A stretch of 64,000 nt of DNA, taken from the NCBI GenBank assembly GCA_963576475.1, contig OY754978.1, positions 19,165,678 through 19,229,677 on the forward strand, in the 5' to 3' direction. This document shows positions 1 to 10,762 of the stretch, piece after piece. This stretch comes from Molanna angustata. Taxonomy: Eukaryota; Arthropoda; Insecta; Trichoptera; Molannidae. The first letter of the stretch is position 1; each line of letters opens with the position of its first letter. Under the pieces are notes generated by a model. That model saw only the letters and a list, made by a program, of their open reading frames with translations. It did no database searches and was not told where the DNA came from. Position numbers and translations under genes: made by a program.

Positions 1-376
1 ACCCCTGACTGAAACAAAAATTCATGATTCCGAGTATAAAAGTTTTGTAGGCCTGTAACTGTTTATATATTCTGAAATTTTAGGCTCTGTAAATTGAGCG
101 GATCAAAAGTTATAAGGGGGGGACGGACACACACACAGACACACAGACACACAGACACACACACACACACACACAGACACACGAAATGTTCTACTCCGAA
201 TTCTGAGTAAATCCGTGTATGGAACATATATGCTGCGAAGCCTCTAAGTTGGTGTTTTTTGACTTCAAAGATGGAAAAGCCGTAAAAAAAGTAGACCTCT
301 CCATACAATTCTCGCGTATTCTGGCTTGATACATTGTCGATATGTGTAAGTTCTCCTGAACAAATCGACAGTTGGA
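1..376 (-). mobile_element. Non-autonomous Helitron-like element, copy A, cut by window edge
   Basis: This is the 5' part of the family best seen at 6090-7154, read on the minus strand. Its 5' end is at 376, where the minus strand starts TCCAACTGTCGAT and the preceding base is A. It contains the family's internal CA/TG run (about 125-182) and the conserved stretch next to it at 185-310. The 3' end lies outside the window. The open frame across this piece is a by-product of the dinucleotide repeat and is not a gene. Confidence 0.75.
125..182. repeat. CA dinucleotide microsatellite inside Helitron-like copy A
   Basis: An imperfect CA run broken by CAGA steps. It lies at the same internal position as the TG runs in the other copies, so it belongs to the element rather than to the flanking DNA. 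Confidence 0.85.
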
Positions 377-400
377 TTATTTTACTTTAAAAAAGTACCA

Positions 401-879
401 CATTTTATTTATTTATCTTTTCGTACATAATTTAAACAAATATACATAATACACACTGGCGGACTAATTGCCATTGGGCAATTTCTTCCAACCAACCAGA
501 TTACAAAGTATGACAAAATTGTATATGTACTTCAACAATAGAATGAAAGCGAAAAAAAAACAAAAAAATCTTTACTACAATAAGTTAAATCATAAAAAAA
601 CATCATAGCAAAAAAAAAAGAAATATAGGAACAAACAAGGAGAGGAAATCGGGATCAGGTATTTAGGGATAAATATTCCTTAGTTTATTTTAGTTTTTTC
701 TTGATAATACGAAGTGAGTTAGAGGACGCAATATCCGGATTTATTTCATAGTCATGTTCGTTCAAAATTCTCATTTGCATGCATGCATGATATTCTTTTG
801 CATTCCGTAAATTAAGGATAAATTCATGTGCATATATGTGAAAAAAATCTGGTTCCGCCGACCCATCTATTTTTTATAT
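401..879 (-). pseudogene. LINE 3' end with last ~65 codons of an ORF
   Basis: On the minus strand an open frame runs from a stop near 880 to a stop codon at 685-687. It includes the residues DGSAEPDFFHIYAHEF and ends in RIIKKKLK. It is followed by a 3' UTR with GGTTGGAAGAAATTGCC, a motif shared with the LINE 3' UTR at 49301-49340, and by an AATAAATAAA-type tail at about 405-418. This is the layout of a 5'-truncated LINE. The protein piece is too short for me to name the clade. Confidence 0.5.
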
Positions 880-984
880 GATCAAAGGTATTGCTATAAG
901 GCAACCTTTTCCAATCAATTCTCAATTTAATTCGGTAAAGTAGTACATATAGGTATAATTTTTATCAAATATTTTAAAGCACAT

Positions 985-1290
985 ACGCAAATATTGGATT
1001 TTTTCCCTGTCGGGAGTAACCTCTCAATAAAGACGAAGTTGGAATATTATAGGAGAACTAGGAACTCAAGTTACCTACAGGGCTTACGACCTGTCATTAA
1101 TATATAGATCTTTCAAAATTGAATAGATAGTGGAACTCAATAAGAATGCATTATAGGTGAATGTTGCGCAAGCGTATAAAGTGATTTCGTAAATCAGCCA
1201 ATGGCAGGTCCTAGGTGGCTTGAGATCCTGGTTCTCCTATTAATTTCAAACTTCGTCTCTATCGAGATGTTAAGAAAATATTATGTTACT
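985..1290. repeat. Unclassified interspersed repeat R3, fold-back copy
   Basis: This copy contains the family hallmarks CCCTGTCGGGAGT, CTCAATARAGACGAAGTTGG and CTACAGGGCTTACGACCTGTC. The second half (about 1201-1275) is a diverged inverted copy of the first (about 1025-1110). Related pieces lie at 12480-12945, 21580-21700, 25596-25716, 27395-27560, 28670-28715 and 48590-48735. I see no coding sequence or recognisable transposon ends. Confidence 0.6.
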
Positions 1291-2731
1291 TTATTTCCTT
1301 TACCTATTATTAGTAATTTTTGGAAAAGATGTGATGGAAATTTAGATATTATTTTAACTGCTATTATTTGTAAAGGTTTGTTTTCTGAAATAAACGAGCT
1401 CCTGAAGGTCTTGGCAGTCGAATATAGTTCAATATTTTTAAACATACAAACATCCACAAATCGATTTAATAAGATACTGGAGCGAATTAATTCCTAATAT
1501 ACCTTTCTTTTATCATAAGCTTATATACCTACTTAATTTATAAATTTATTTTGAGTTTGTTAATATTCTGGATGCAAAATAGCGAAGAAATTTCTCAAAG
1601 ATACTATTTTACGAATACATTTATATACATACACGAACATCACTTGACCGTTCCTGAGAAGTATATAGGTACCTCAGTAATTTACAGGTTAAGATGGCGG
1701 CTACTGAAGGCTTGGGTCACAGACTCTAACTGAGGTCATACTGGAAAGAGAGGGTCCATACATTCTGATTAGCGTCATACTTCAAGTCTCTCAGAATACA
1801 TCTGATTTCTCAAAATGTCCATCGTAGTATCATACCCGTCCTATCCGAGATCAATCAAGGATTGGTTCTTTCGACGAACGGTTCTAAATTGCGTGGATAT
1901 TATGGACTATGAGGATACTAAAAGGACTGCTTTACTAATCACCGTTCCACAGATAATCTATGACTTTTTGGCAAGATGAATCTTGAGTCGACTCCAGAGG
2001 TCGGAGAAACCTACCTGCTTAATTATCGGTAATTTACTATTAAAGGAAATTTTTCAGATATCTTTGACTAATCTACCATTATTATGATGGATTAGTTTTT
2101 AATTAAATTGAAGACATAATTACGTAATTTTAGTTTAGGAACTCGCGTAATTTTCTAAAACCGTACCGTAAAATTACAAGGTAGATAAAATAATGATGTG
2201 TTTGGTGAGTATATCTGCCTTTCATGATTAATTAATACAACATACCATGAGAAAAAAATATGTTACTTTGATATGTAGATATGTAGGTACATGTTATGGA
2301 TCCTCCTTTTGTATTATGTAATACGAGTTTTTTAATAATGAATATATCTTTCAAATAAGAACATATACTTCCCAATATATTTGCACAAAAGGAAAACTCA
2401 TGTTGTGATATTTGAATTTTGGAAAAATTTTCTTGATAGAATATAAATGTAAAAAAACACGCTGTAAAATTCAGTAAAATAAAGAAAAACAAACATAGAA
2501 TATAACTAGACTGGAGAGAGAATTGAAATTGTAATGAATTTCATTTACCCATATAAAAATTATATTAAATTTAACAGTGGACTATTGAAGCTTCTTTTTT
2601 GATTATGTACTGTGTTATTTAATACGTGACACGAGGAATAATGTCAAAATATTAAATTTATTATTTTTCATAGGAAGGCACCTACATTTAAGTTATATAT
2701 TTAGATAAATGTCGGGAGTCCTATGCGATTA
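1291..2731. other. No identifiable gene
   Basis: AT-rich sequence with only short open frames and no protein similarity that I recognise. I see no repeat shared with the rest of the window, apart from a fragment resembling the R3 end (GTCGGGAGTCC) at about 2709-2720. Confidence 0.5.
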
Positions 2732-3475
2732 AAAAAATGCCAGCAAAGTAGAAAGGAAAAGTTTATCAGACAATCGTCAGATCGGCATTCCTCTATGACT
2801 CCGAATGCTGGACATTGTAACTAACGTCTACAATCCGCATTCACATATTTCCGGTTTAGTAAGTCATAGTTTCCAGTTTGTTCTCTGATTGGTTGAGATC
2901 TCGTAGTATTAAGTCAAATGAAATGTGAAATTGTATATGAAATGCGAAAAATATTATTTATAATATTTTATAATTCAATTTATAATGCCACTTGCTCACG
3001 CGAGTCGCTATTGTTATTATAAACAAACTTAAACCTAACTAAGAATGCAGAAACGAAAAACTGGGACTAGACGCTACTGATATTGTACAACCTCTTCTCT
3101 AGGCAACTGGAAATGCGTATGCTTAGATGGGCAGCTGATGGGCAAGTAAAATGTTCATGAATTCGTGGAAGCCTAGGCGTTACTGATATACATGTATGAT
3201 AGCGGAAATGCAGTTGAGATGGTACGGGCACGTTGAACACAGACCGCCAGATCACATGGTAAACCAAGCAATCTCCTATGTCTTCCGAGATTTACATCCA
3301 GAAGAAGACTAAAGAATTCCTGGATCTGGATGTAACGACGAAACCAATTGCAGAGATATGGCCTCGGTGACATAATACATGACAGAAGAACCTATAATTT
3401 TAAGAACGAGGAGAGCTGACTCCATAAGTTGAAACAGACCAAGAGTTGGGATATAGTAAGAGAGAAGAAGTAGGT
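2732..3475 (+). pseudogene. RTE-like reverse transcriptase C-terminal remnant, interrupted
   Basis: Around 2737-2822 the plus strand reads KGKVYQTIVRSAFLYDSECWTL, the LYGSECW-type block after the catalytic RT domain in RTE-like endonuclease/RT proteins. The C-terminal part resumes at about 3095 with QLEMRMLRWAADG and AEMQLRWYGHVEHRPPDHM, the RLRWYGHV block of the same proteins. Stops and frameshifts break it throughout. Unrelated AT-rich DNA at about 2832-3045 separates the parts and may be an insertion. Confidence 0.65.
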
Positions 3476-3794
3476 ACATTAAGGTTATATGTTTTTTGAA
3501 AGGAAACCTAATTATACTAAATAAACTTCACTATACTTCAATCGTTAGTGAGAAATTGGCTTTTGGTAATATACTCGTTTTTTACATTTGTTTGTGCCTT
3601 AACTAATTAATAATATGTTGATTACGAATGATTTTGCATTTGAAGTAAAAATATGAATATAAACTTCATCATACTTCACTTGAATATTCTAAATACTTTT
3701 GATGAATGGAAGTGGGCTAAGAATCTATGTTATAATTGTACGCGTAGCATGCGAAAACCGCTCTGCCAGTCAGTATTATTTTCTTGTGTTTGAA

Positions 3795-3955
3795 TAGCTT
3801 CTCGGGAAACTAACAGGTACTCTGTCAAATATTAGTATAACAAGCTACCACATTCTGGAGACTTGTGATGTTTATCATCTCACAGATCTAGAATGAAAAC
3901 AATTGAGAATCGGACCTTTGGCTCTGAACTAAGCCACGAAGGACAACTTCCTTAG
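3795..3955 (-). mobile_element. tRNA-derived SINE, group 1, degraded copy
   Basis: It matches the better copy at 19509-19747 along its length: GCTTCTCGGGAAACTAAC, the CATTCTGGAGACTT block, the TCTCACAGATCTAGA block, and the tRNA-like head ending AGCCACGAAGG on the plus strand. The head has lost parts of both internal promoter boxes. Confidence 0.6.
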
Positions 3956-4605
3956 CCTTTTTTTCTCCACTACTGGATATCAGTATATTCTATTTGCTTC
4001 TTAATTCCTCCGCATCCAGGTTCTTCCAGTTAACCTGAGGTCATTTTTATGGAATCTACCAAAGCTCCTCCTTCTATCTTTTATTTTCTATCAGCGCCAG
4101 TTAGTCACCATCACCACCAACAGCCAGTATTTCAGTCTTCCTACTCCACTCCTCCCAATCCTGTGAAATTTCCATCCACTTTTCAACGAATTTATTCATG
4201 TCGCCCTTGTGGTGTTTTATGGCCAGTCAGTTACCCGCCAAAAAAACCTATATTTTTCCTACACTTCTACAACACTTTTCTCCTAAACGTTTCAATCTAC
4301 AGCCGACCAATTAGTATTGGGTAAGTGGGTTACTTACTATTTACGAGTATAAACAACGGCGGTTGACGGTTTTAACTAATTACCATCTGATATAACTATA
4401 CGACCGAAGATGTATTGAAAAATAAGAAATGGCCGATGTAGAAGAATAAAAAAACTACGACACGGTAGTCGAAGATAATTAGACTCTTTCAATTCCAACT
4501 AATCATTCCACGGTTGTTTTGACGACTTGCTTGATTATCAACTACCCACGACCAATTAATAAATCGGTACGAATATATGTTTTAAATTGAATCAGGCTGT
4601 TGTAA

Positions 4606-5075
4606 TTTATTTATTTATTTATTATGTAATTTATTAAAAGAAACACCAACAGAACATAGGAATACACATAAAACATAACAGAGACAGTTAGGATAAGCAT
4701 ACTAGTTCCAATGCTCCAATAATAGGTGTTTACAACATATATTGAATATATATCATTTAATTGAATATTAAATATATATAACTAATACAAACATTTAAAG
4801 AAAGTAAATCTTAATTAATTTAATAAGCCTTTAGAAAATAATTTAAATAGGTAACTATAACACACACAGTGTAGTGTATTGTTAAAACACGCTTCAGAGA
4901 AGCAATTATTAAGGGAAAACATCTCACAATAATTGTTGACTTGCTTGTATCAAACGCTTGAATGTGTTGAGGCTGTTTGAGAATATGTTGAGGTTCTCAA
5001 TTTTTGTGTATAAAGAATTATAGGAGCGCATCATTCTACTCAGTGGACTGAAATTGTAAGGGCGAAATTATATTA
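4606..5075 (-). pseudogene. LINE (group A) C-terminus and 3' end
   Basis: On the minus strand a frame ending at the stop 4924-4926 includes SPLSRMMRSYNSLYTKIENL and IFSNSLNTFKRLI. This lines up with the C-terminus of the LINE at 7526-8444 (SPLYRVTHNFNSKFGSVDVF, then SSLNAFRRSINQ). It is followed by a 3' UTR and a TAAATAAATAAA tail at about 4608-4623. The copy is 5'-truncated and dead. Confidence 0.65.
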
Positions 5076-5174
5076 CAAGGGATATAGTAGGAAATTTTTA
5101 AAAAATCCTGTTCTTTTTCTTACTCATTTTTTATTCGCATACTTTGGTCGTTATCGTTATATTTTTATCGTTAT

Positions 5175-5212
5175 AGTCGAATTTGTTTCTCTTACGAGAA
5201 ACAAATTCGACT
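5175..5212. repeat. Perfect 17-bp hairpin with 4-nt loop
   Basis: Arms 5175-5191 and 5196-5212 are exact inverted copies, starting AGTCGAATTTG, with the loop TTAC. No T-run or gene end is next to it, so I do not call it a terminator. Confidence 0.8.
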
Positions 5213-5689
5213 GCAAACATGATTCATTAAAACCGCCTAATGCAGTTTGAAGATTCGTCTTATTAAGGATAACTATCGCGTGTGTTAAAAAGGGTTTATG
5301 CGTGATTTTAAATATCGGAAACCCAAAATGTGTTGATGTTTCGTATTTTACGAACAAACTTTACATGAAATGAAAAAATATCACCAACATTCACTTTTAT
5401 TTTATGCACTCATTAAGCGCAAAATATTTATTTCTCTACGACACATAGTTACGGAGCAATTTTTAAAAATGCTGTAAAATAGGTTATTTTTAAAGTTTTT
5501 GAAGGGAATTTATGCTGAATTTGAAAATTGTGTGACGAACATTCACTAGATAAATGTTAAAAATAGTTTAATTTTATATTTTATGGTTAAAAATACTTTA
5601 ATTTTATTTTTCATAGTTATTTGAGATATTTGATTTTAAAATTGGGATGTTTAGGTTTATATGCCCCCTAAAACAAATTGAAATAGTTT

Positions 5690-5800
5690 TAAATCAAGAT
5701 CCGCGTATAGGATTTTGTATGGCTAGGTCTACATTTTGCATGATTTTTCACTTTTGAAGTCAAAAAACGACATTTTAGAGGCTTCGCAGCATATATTTAT
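5690..5800 (+). mobile_element. Degraded Helitron-like fragment
   Basis: Short diverged match to positions about 6160-6250 of the full copy. It contains GTATGGCTAGGTCTACATTT, AAGTCAAAAAACGACATTTT and AGAGGCTTCGCAGCATATA. It lies about 300 bases upstream of the full-length copy and in the same orientation. Confidence 0.6.
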
Positions 5801-6089
5801 TTAATATAGCATACACTCAAAAAATGTAGTTGTCAAAAATAAATAATTTACTGCTAATATTAACCAAGCAACTTTGTTATTATAGTACCTGCAAAGTTCG
5901 TTGCTAAAAATTGCCATGTAAATAATCTGCTAATTTTAACCCAGTAGCTTTGTTATTATTCATTCTTTCTTTTGAAAAACGGAAAATACTAATTGGTAAT
6001 CAAGCTTTAACATCAAATTAGTATAAACATCTTTACATTACATCTCAAATGTAAATATTAGCAAATCAACACACGATATTTGTGAATAA

Positions 6090-7154
6090 TCCAACTGTCG
6101 ATTTGTTCAGGAGAACTTTGTTCTCTTAACATATCGACAATGTATCAAGCCAGAATACGCGAGAATTGTATGGAGAGGTCTACTTTTTTCACGGCTTTTC
6201 CAACTTTGAAGTCAAAAAACACCAACTTAGAGGCTTCGCAGCATATATGTTCCATACACGGATTTACTCAGAATTCGGAGTAGAACATTTCGTGTGTCTG
6301 TGTGTGTGTGTGTCTGTGTGTGTGTCTGTGTGTCTGTGTGTGTGTGTCTGTGTGTGTGTGTGTGTCTGTGTGTGTGTCTGTGTGTCCGTCCCCCCTTATA
6401 ACTTTTGATCCGCTCAATAAACAGAGCCTAAAATTTCAGAATATATAAACAGTTACAGGCCTACAAAACTTTTATACTCGGAATTTTGAATTTTTGTTTC
6501 AGTCAGGGGTTATCAACTTTTGAATTTTTATTTTATTTTTCCATATATCTCAGAAACCATAAACGCTAGAACGCTGAAAATTGGTACAAACATAGACAAA
6601 TACAAAATCTCAAATTAGTTTTTTCAAAAAAATTCCAGGGTTTCTCAAACATTTTTTATTAAGAAAAATATTTTTTTTATGATAAATTTATGAGTTTAAC
6701 TGCCTATATTTCCAAAACTTTTACAATTATCGAAAAAAGCCGAAACACCCCAACTAGATAATTTAATTTTCTATAAAAAATATCAGCAATGTAGTAGAAG
6801 ATCTCAATTTTTTTTTAACAATTTTTTTAAAAATTGAATTTAGTGACGACATCGCTTCATACATTTTGTATGGCAGTCGCCTATACACAATATGTAAGAA
6901 GACTTAATAGTTTGATACTTCGACTCCAAACATACATACATACCATCATGCTATTTGCATATTCTGGGTAGGAAAAAGGATCTTCCTCCATACTATCCTA
7001 TCTTGACATACATACCTACATATGTTGTATAGAAAACAAAATATCTGAAAATATTCAATAATTTGTATCTATGGGTTTATAGTTTGGTACATATTCTTCA
7101 ACTATACATACTATCGCTATCGACAGTTGGATCTCATGTGTTACATGCAACTAG
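6090..7154 (+). mobile_element. Non-autonomous Helitron-like element, copy B, full length (1065 bp)
   Basis: The element starts TCCAACTGTCGAT after an A and ends CTAG before a T. The 3' end carries the hairpin CATGT-GTT-ACATG followed by CAACTAG. These are the hallmarks of canonical Helitrons (TC...hairpin...CTRR, inserted between A and T). Inside each end lies a 12-bp inverted repeat, CCAACTGTCGAT at 6091 and ATCGACAGTTGG at about 7119-7130. A TG run sits at 6293-6387. There is no Rep/helicase coding sequence, so it must have moved in trans. The boundaries are supported by copies at 1-376, 40308-41247, 46835-47806 and 52196-52521, where the similarity starts or stops at the same bases. Confidence 0.8.
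6293..6387. repeat. TG dinucleotide microsatellite inside Helitron-like copy B
   Basis: Imperfect TG run with interspersed TGTC steps. Its length differs between copies of the host element. Confidence 0.9.
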
Positions 7155-7436
7155 TAATGATAATCTTTGACGAATATCTCATCTTAATTCAACTTAATTC
7201 AATCATTTTTCAGTGAAACATGTCTAATTTGACGAGAATTATGCTTTATTTAATAATTTTTTAATGTGACATATAATATTTGGCGAGAATTATACTTTAT
7301 TTAATATTTTTTTAAATATATCGTGTCAAATTTGAGAAATATTAATATTTTTATGTATGAAATGTCTAATTTGACAGATGTCGAATACAAAATGTCCGTA
7401 TAGGTACCTGTTACTCGGTTAAATTTAAACAAGTAC

Positions 7437-7525
7437 ATTGCTATTGGCAACCAACTTCATTTTAACAGTATTAAATTGTCAGATAATAACCAAGTGCAAC
7501 TTTGTTATTTTTAATCATGTATAGT
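7437..7525. repeat. ~115-bp tandem repeat unit, part before the LINE
   Basis: The stretch CATTGCTATTGGCAACCAAC...GTGCAACTTTGTTATTTTTA recurs at 8473-8560 with a few substitutions. Together with 8447-8640 it forms a short tandem array interrupted by the LINE at 7526-8444. A weaker relative, with CAACTTTGTTATTATAGTAC, lies at about 5815-6000. Confidence 0.7.
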
Positions 7526-8137
7526 CCTTTGGAACCGTTGCATAGTATTAGGGATCTAGGGGTTATTTTTGATTCAAAATTGCACTTTGACGAACATATA
7601 CGGGAGGTTCTGATAAGTTGCAACAGGATTTTGGGCTTTATTCTTAGATCAACGAAAGAATTCAGTAATGTAAATTCCATATTGCTGCTATACAAATGCT
7701 TAATTCGCTCTAAATTAGAATATTGCTCTGCTGTTTGGAACCCCCTATATAGTAAGTACATTGACGAGATTGAGAAGCTGCAAAGAAAATTTTTCCGTAT
7801 CGGTCAGCGTAGATTCCGTAACATCAGCGTAATGAATTTGCCAAGTCTGACACATAGGCGTGAGCTACTCGACGCATTGACGCTGCGCAAGATCTGTAAC
7901 TCTGATTTTGATGCACCTGCTCTGTTGGCTAGGGTAAACTTCTGTATACCATCGTTGACTCGAATTCGCAATTACAGACAGTTCTATATGAACACTCCGA
8001 CCAGTAATGCTGATGTTAGAAGTCCCTTATACAGAGTCACTCACAATTTTAATAGTAAGTTTGGGAGTGTGGATGTCTTTGCCTCTTCCCTGAATGCGTT
8101 TAGGAGATCCATTAATCAAATACTTACTGATTGCTAA
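7502..8137 (+). pseudogene. LINE (group A) reverse transcriptase C-terminal remnant
   Basis: The frame has no stops and reads DLGVIFDSKLHFDEHI, RSKLEYCSAVWNPLYSKYI and IEKLQRKFFRI. In the Jockey/CR1 superfamily these blocks follow the catalytic RT domain (YLGV.. ..L.F..HI, LEY.S.VW.P, IE..Q..F.R). The catalytic fingers and palm, including the YADD motif, are missing because the copy is 5'-truncated at about 7526. The first codons are host repeat DNA read through. The 3' UTR and a TAAA tail (8418-8444) follow the stop. It is the longest of three copies of this group (also 4606-5075 and 30600-31430). It cannot encode an active enzyme. Confidence 0.8.
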
Positions 8138-8444
8138 CCTGCACTATCCTTAATACACCAAATCCTTTCCTCTTCCTTTCCCCGTGGTACTTACGATTTT
8201 TGTATTTTTTGTATTTTATGTTAGCTTTTAAGTTTTTAAATATTTTATTTTTCTTACATTTTGTTAATTATCTATGTTAGTTTTTAAGTTATAAAATTGT
8301 TTTTTTTTTATGCTAAAATTGTATTCACCACTAATTGGGTAATTTGTGGAGAAATTATGACAGCGTTCATATCATTGTAATATACATGTACTCTTTGCCT
8401 GTAGGTGAGTCTTTGGGATAAATAAATAAATAAATAAATAAATA
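8138..8444 (+). mobile_element. LINE (group A) 3' UTR and (TAAA)n tail
   Basis: T-rich 3' UTR that continues from the ORF stop to the tail AATAAATAAATAAATAAA at 8418-8444. It ends exactly where the host tandem repeat resumes with GGTTAATAACTACC. Confidence 0.7.
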
Positions 8445-8640
8445 GGTTAATAACTACCAATATGACTTTTTACATTGCTATTGGTAACCAACTTACACTT
8501 TAACAGCATTCAATTGTTAGATAATAGCCAAGTGCAACTTTGTTATTTTTAATCATATATTGGTTAATAACTACCAATATGACTTTAACCGAGCCAACAA
8601 GGTACTTTGCTAACTATAGATTTTTTCAGTGTATATTGTC
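8445..8640. repeat. ~115-bp tandem repeat units after the LINE
   Basis: GGTTAATAACTACCAATATG occurs at 8447 and again at 8563, with the 7437-type unit between them. The array is cut by the LINE on its left and runs into an RTE-like remnant on its right. Confidence 0.7.
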
Positions 8641-8995
8641 AGAAATGAGGACATAAGGAAAGAATGTAAGATAGAGAAAGATGTCATTGATAGAATGAAA
8701 ATGAACACATTGAGATGGTTTGGCCACATGGGGAGAATGAATGAGGAACGTCTGACGAAGAAAATATACATTGCGGACAGGAATGGAATGAGAGGTCAGA
8801 GCCGCCCAAGGAAGGGAAGGCACGTCCATGTGAACGATATTTTGAAAGACGGAAAAGCGTGAACACAGACTTACATGTATAAGACGATGTATGAATGTCG
8901 GCGAGGCGACGAATGTGTGTCAAGATAGAAATAAGTGGCGTTCGGTTCTCTCTGCTTACCCCGTGAGGGCGTGATGGTATGTATGTATGTACAAA
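8629..8995 (+). pseudogene. RTE-like C-terminal tail (group B) with (ATGT)n end
   Basis: An open frame reads NEDIRKECKIEKDVIDR, TLRWFGHMGRMNEERLTKK and GMRGQSRPRKGRHVHVNDIL. This is the FGHV...RLTKK...GRPRK C-terminal block of RTE-like endonuclease/RT proteins. After a frame break the usual last block (a WRSV.SAYP..EG-like stretch) is visible at about 8930-8975, followed by an ATGT repeat at about 8978-8991. The catalytic domains are absent. Copies of the same 3' end are at 10480-10745, 26505-26605, 46325-46615, 47935-48110 and 49526-49727. Confidence 0.75.
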
Positions 8996-9739
8996 CATAA
9001 AAATACACTTGTTGAAAAAAAATCGTAAAATAAACAAATGAAATAATTAATCACTTGGTTAAAAAAAACCTGTATACTTAAAAAGTACCTACACATGTGA
9101 ACTCAAACAAACCCAGACATTAAATAAAATCATGACTCTCCACTATTACATAGTGTGGAGAGTAAAAAATATAGGTAGATACTCTTAACATTGAATAAAA
9201 AAATAAGATACTTTACATTAAATGACATAAAAATATTCTTGTTTTGTATGTATTACAAAATAGGAAGACGGTATGATGGTATCGTATGATATGGTATCGC
9301 TGAAAAACAATAAGGTCTACCGTTTCGGTAACGGGTACGCAAAGTAGTTGTAGTGTATGTAATTAATAATAGCGATTACTATTTGAGGAGGCATAAGCTG
9401 GTTTACAAACTGTAGTTCTCGTTTCAAACACGGCCTACTGCGTCCAAATAATCTGACTCCATCATCATCACAAGACAGAGAGACAGTCATCATCAACACT
9501 TTTTTACAACACAATAGAAGGTTCACCATCAAATTAATATGTTTTTGTACGCTTGAAAAAACAAAGCTACTTAATTATCTCACATTTATAACTGTTGACT
9601 TGTGTCCAACGATACACTTTGATTCGAGGTCAACTAACACGTTGAGATTTAAATACACATATGTAGTACCTACCTACATCTATATACGATCACGCAGTTT
9701 TCTATTTTTTTTCCACACTCCACTACCATGGAATGGTGG
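8996..9739. other. No identifiable gene
   Basis: AT-rich sequence without a frame that I recognise. The stretch 9317-9532 is open on the minus strand but low in complexity (CATCATCATC) and has no family resemblance. Confidence 0.5.
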
Positions 9740-10375
9740 ATAGTTTGGAAAAGAGTTTTTTTTTTGTAGAAAAGCGGTGTTACTATTCGCGTCATTTTTA
9801 AGAAAAGGGGTATTATTTATGTACAAAGGTGCCGTCAATATTCTAGGTATTTTTTGTAGTAAAATGCATTCGCGTCGTTTTATGAAAGGTGCTGATAATA
9901 TTCGCGTTATTTTATAGGAAAATGGGTATTATTTTATGTAGAAAAGTGGTGTTATTTTCGCGATATTTCTTTGGAAAATGGGTATTTTTTTGTGAAAAAC
10001 GATTTTTTTTCGAGTTTTTTTTTGGAAAAGGGGTATTATTTTTGTTGAAAAGTGGTGTAATTATTCGCTTTAAGTTTTTGGGAAAGGGGTGTTATTTTTG
10101 TATAAAGTGATGTTATTATTCGCTTTATTTTATTTTGAATTGGAGTATTATTTTTGTAGAAAAGTGTTGTCTAATTCGAGTTTTTTTTGGAAGAGGGGTA
10201 TTATTTTTGTGGAAAAACGGTGTTAGTATTCGCGTAATTTATTTTTGGAGAAGGGTTTTTTTTTGTAGAAAAGCGGTGTTACTATTCGCGTCATTTTTAA
10301 GAAAAGGGGTATTATTTATGTAAAAAGGTGCCGTCAATATTCGCGCTTTTTTTGGTAAAGATGTATTTTTTTGTA
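9740..10375. repeat. Degenerate T/G-rich minisatellite, ~40-60-bp unit
   Basis: The core GGAAAAGGGGTATTATTTTT, followed by a GTAGAAAAGTGGTGTTA-like stretch and ATTCGCGT, repeats about a dozen times with drift. One 78-base stretch at about 9764-9842 is almost identical to about 10266-10343, so a ~500-bp segment was duplicated recently. The two small open frames across it encode only the repeat. Confidence 0.85.
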
Positions 10376-10479
10376 CTTACTATCAACTTAGAAAATGATT
10401 TTAAGCGTATTTTTTATATACTTAAGAAGGCATATAACCTAATCACCATAAGCATACTATCACGCCATTTCTTTTTTTT

Positions 10480-10745
10480 GGGTTGATAGAGAGTATTGAA
10501 CGCCAGACTCCAATCTCTTGATACCAATACTTATTTCGCTTCATTCACATCCATGCATCGTATCATACACGCTCTTCTATTATTCTTACTTCTGATAACA
10601 ATCTTTCAACTTTTCCTCGGCCGACCTCATCTTTTCGTTCCTCCTTTATCAGCATGCTATAATTTTTTGTCAGACGGTCATCATCCATTCATTCTATGTG
10701 GCCTTACCTTACCATACCTTAGGACATTTATTTTCATCTTACATC
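10480..10745 (-). pseudogene. RTE-like C-terminal tail (group B), degraded
   Basis: Read on the minus strand, the piece keeps the order of the group B 3' end: an LTKNYSML-like stretch, a GRGK stretch in place of the GRPRK block, a run matching CMDVNEA-type residues, then W-R-SILS near 10500. It has several stops. It lies directly downstream of the RTE-like remnant at 10763-11422 and could belong to a separate insertion. Confidence 0.5.
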
Positions 10746-10762
10746 AATCAATCGTCCTTTCC

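Noticed and set aside
3067..3373. Minus-strand small frames as genes
   Set aside because: They are antisense to the RTE-like remnant on the plus strand.
5192..5212. Transcription terminator at the 17-bp hairpin
   Set aside because: No coding region or T-run follows, and intrinsic terminators are not expected in this type of genome.
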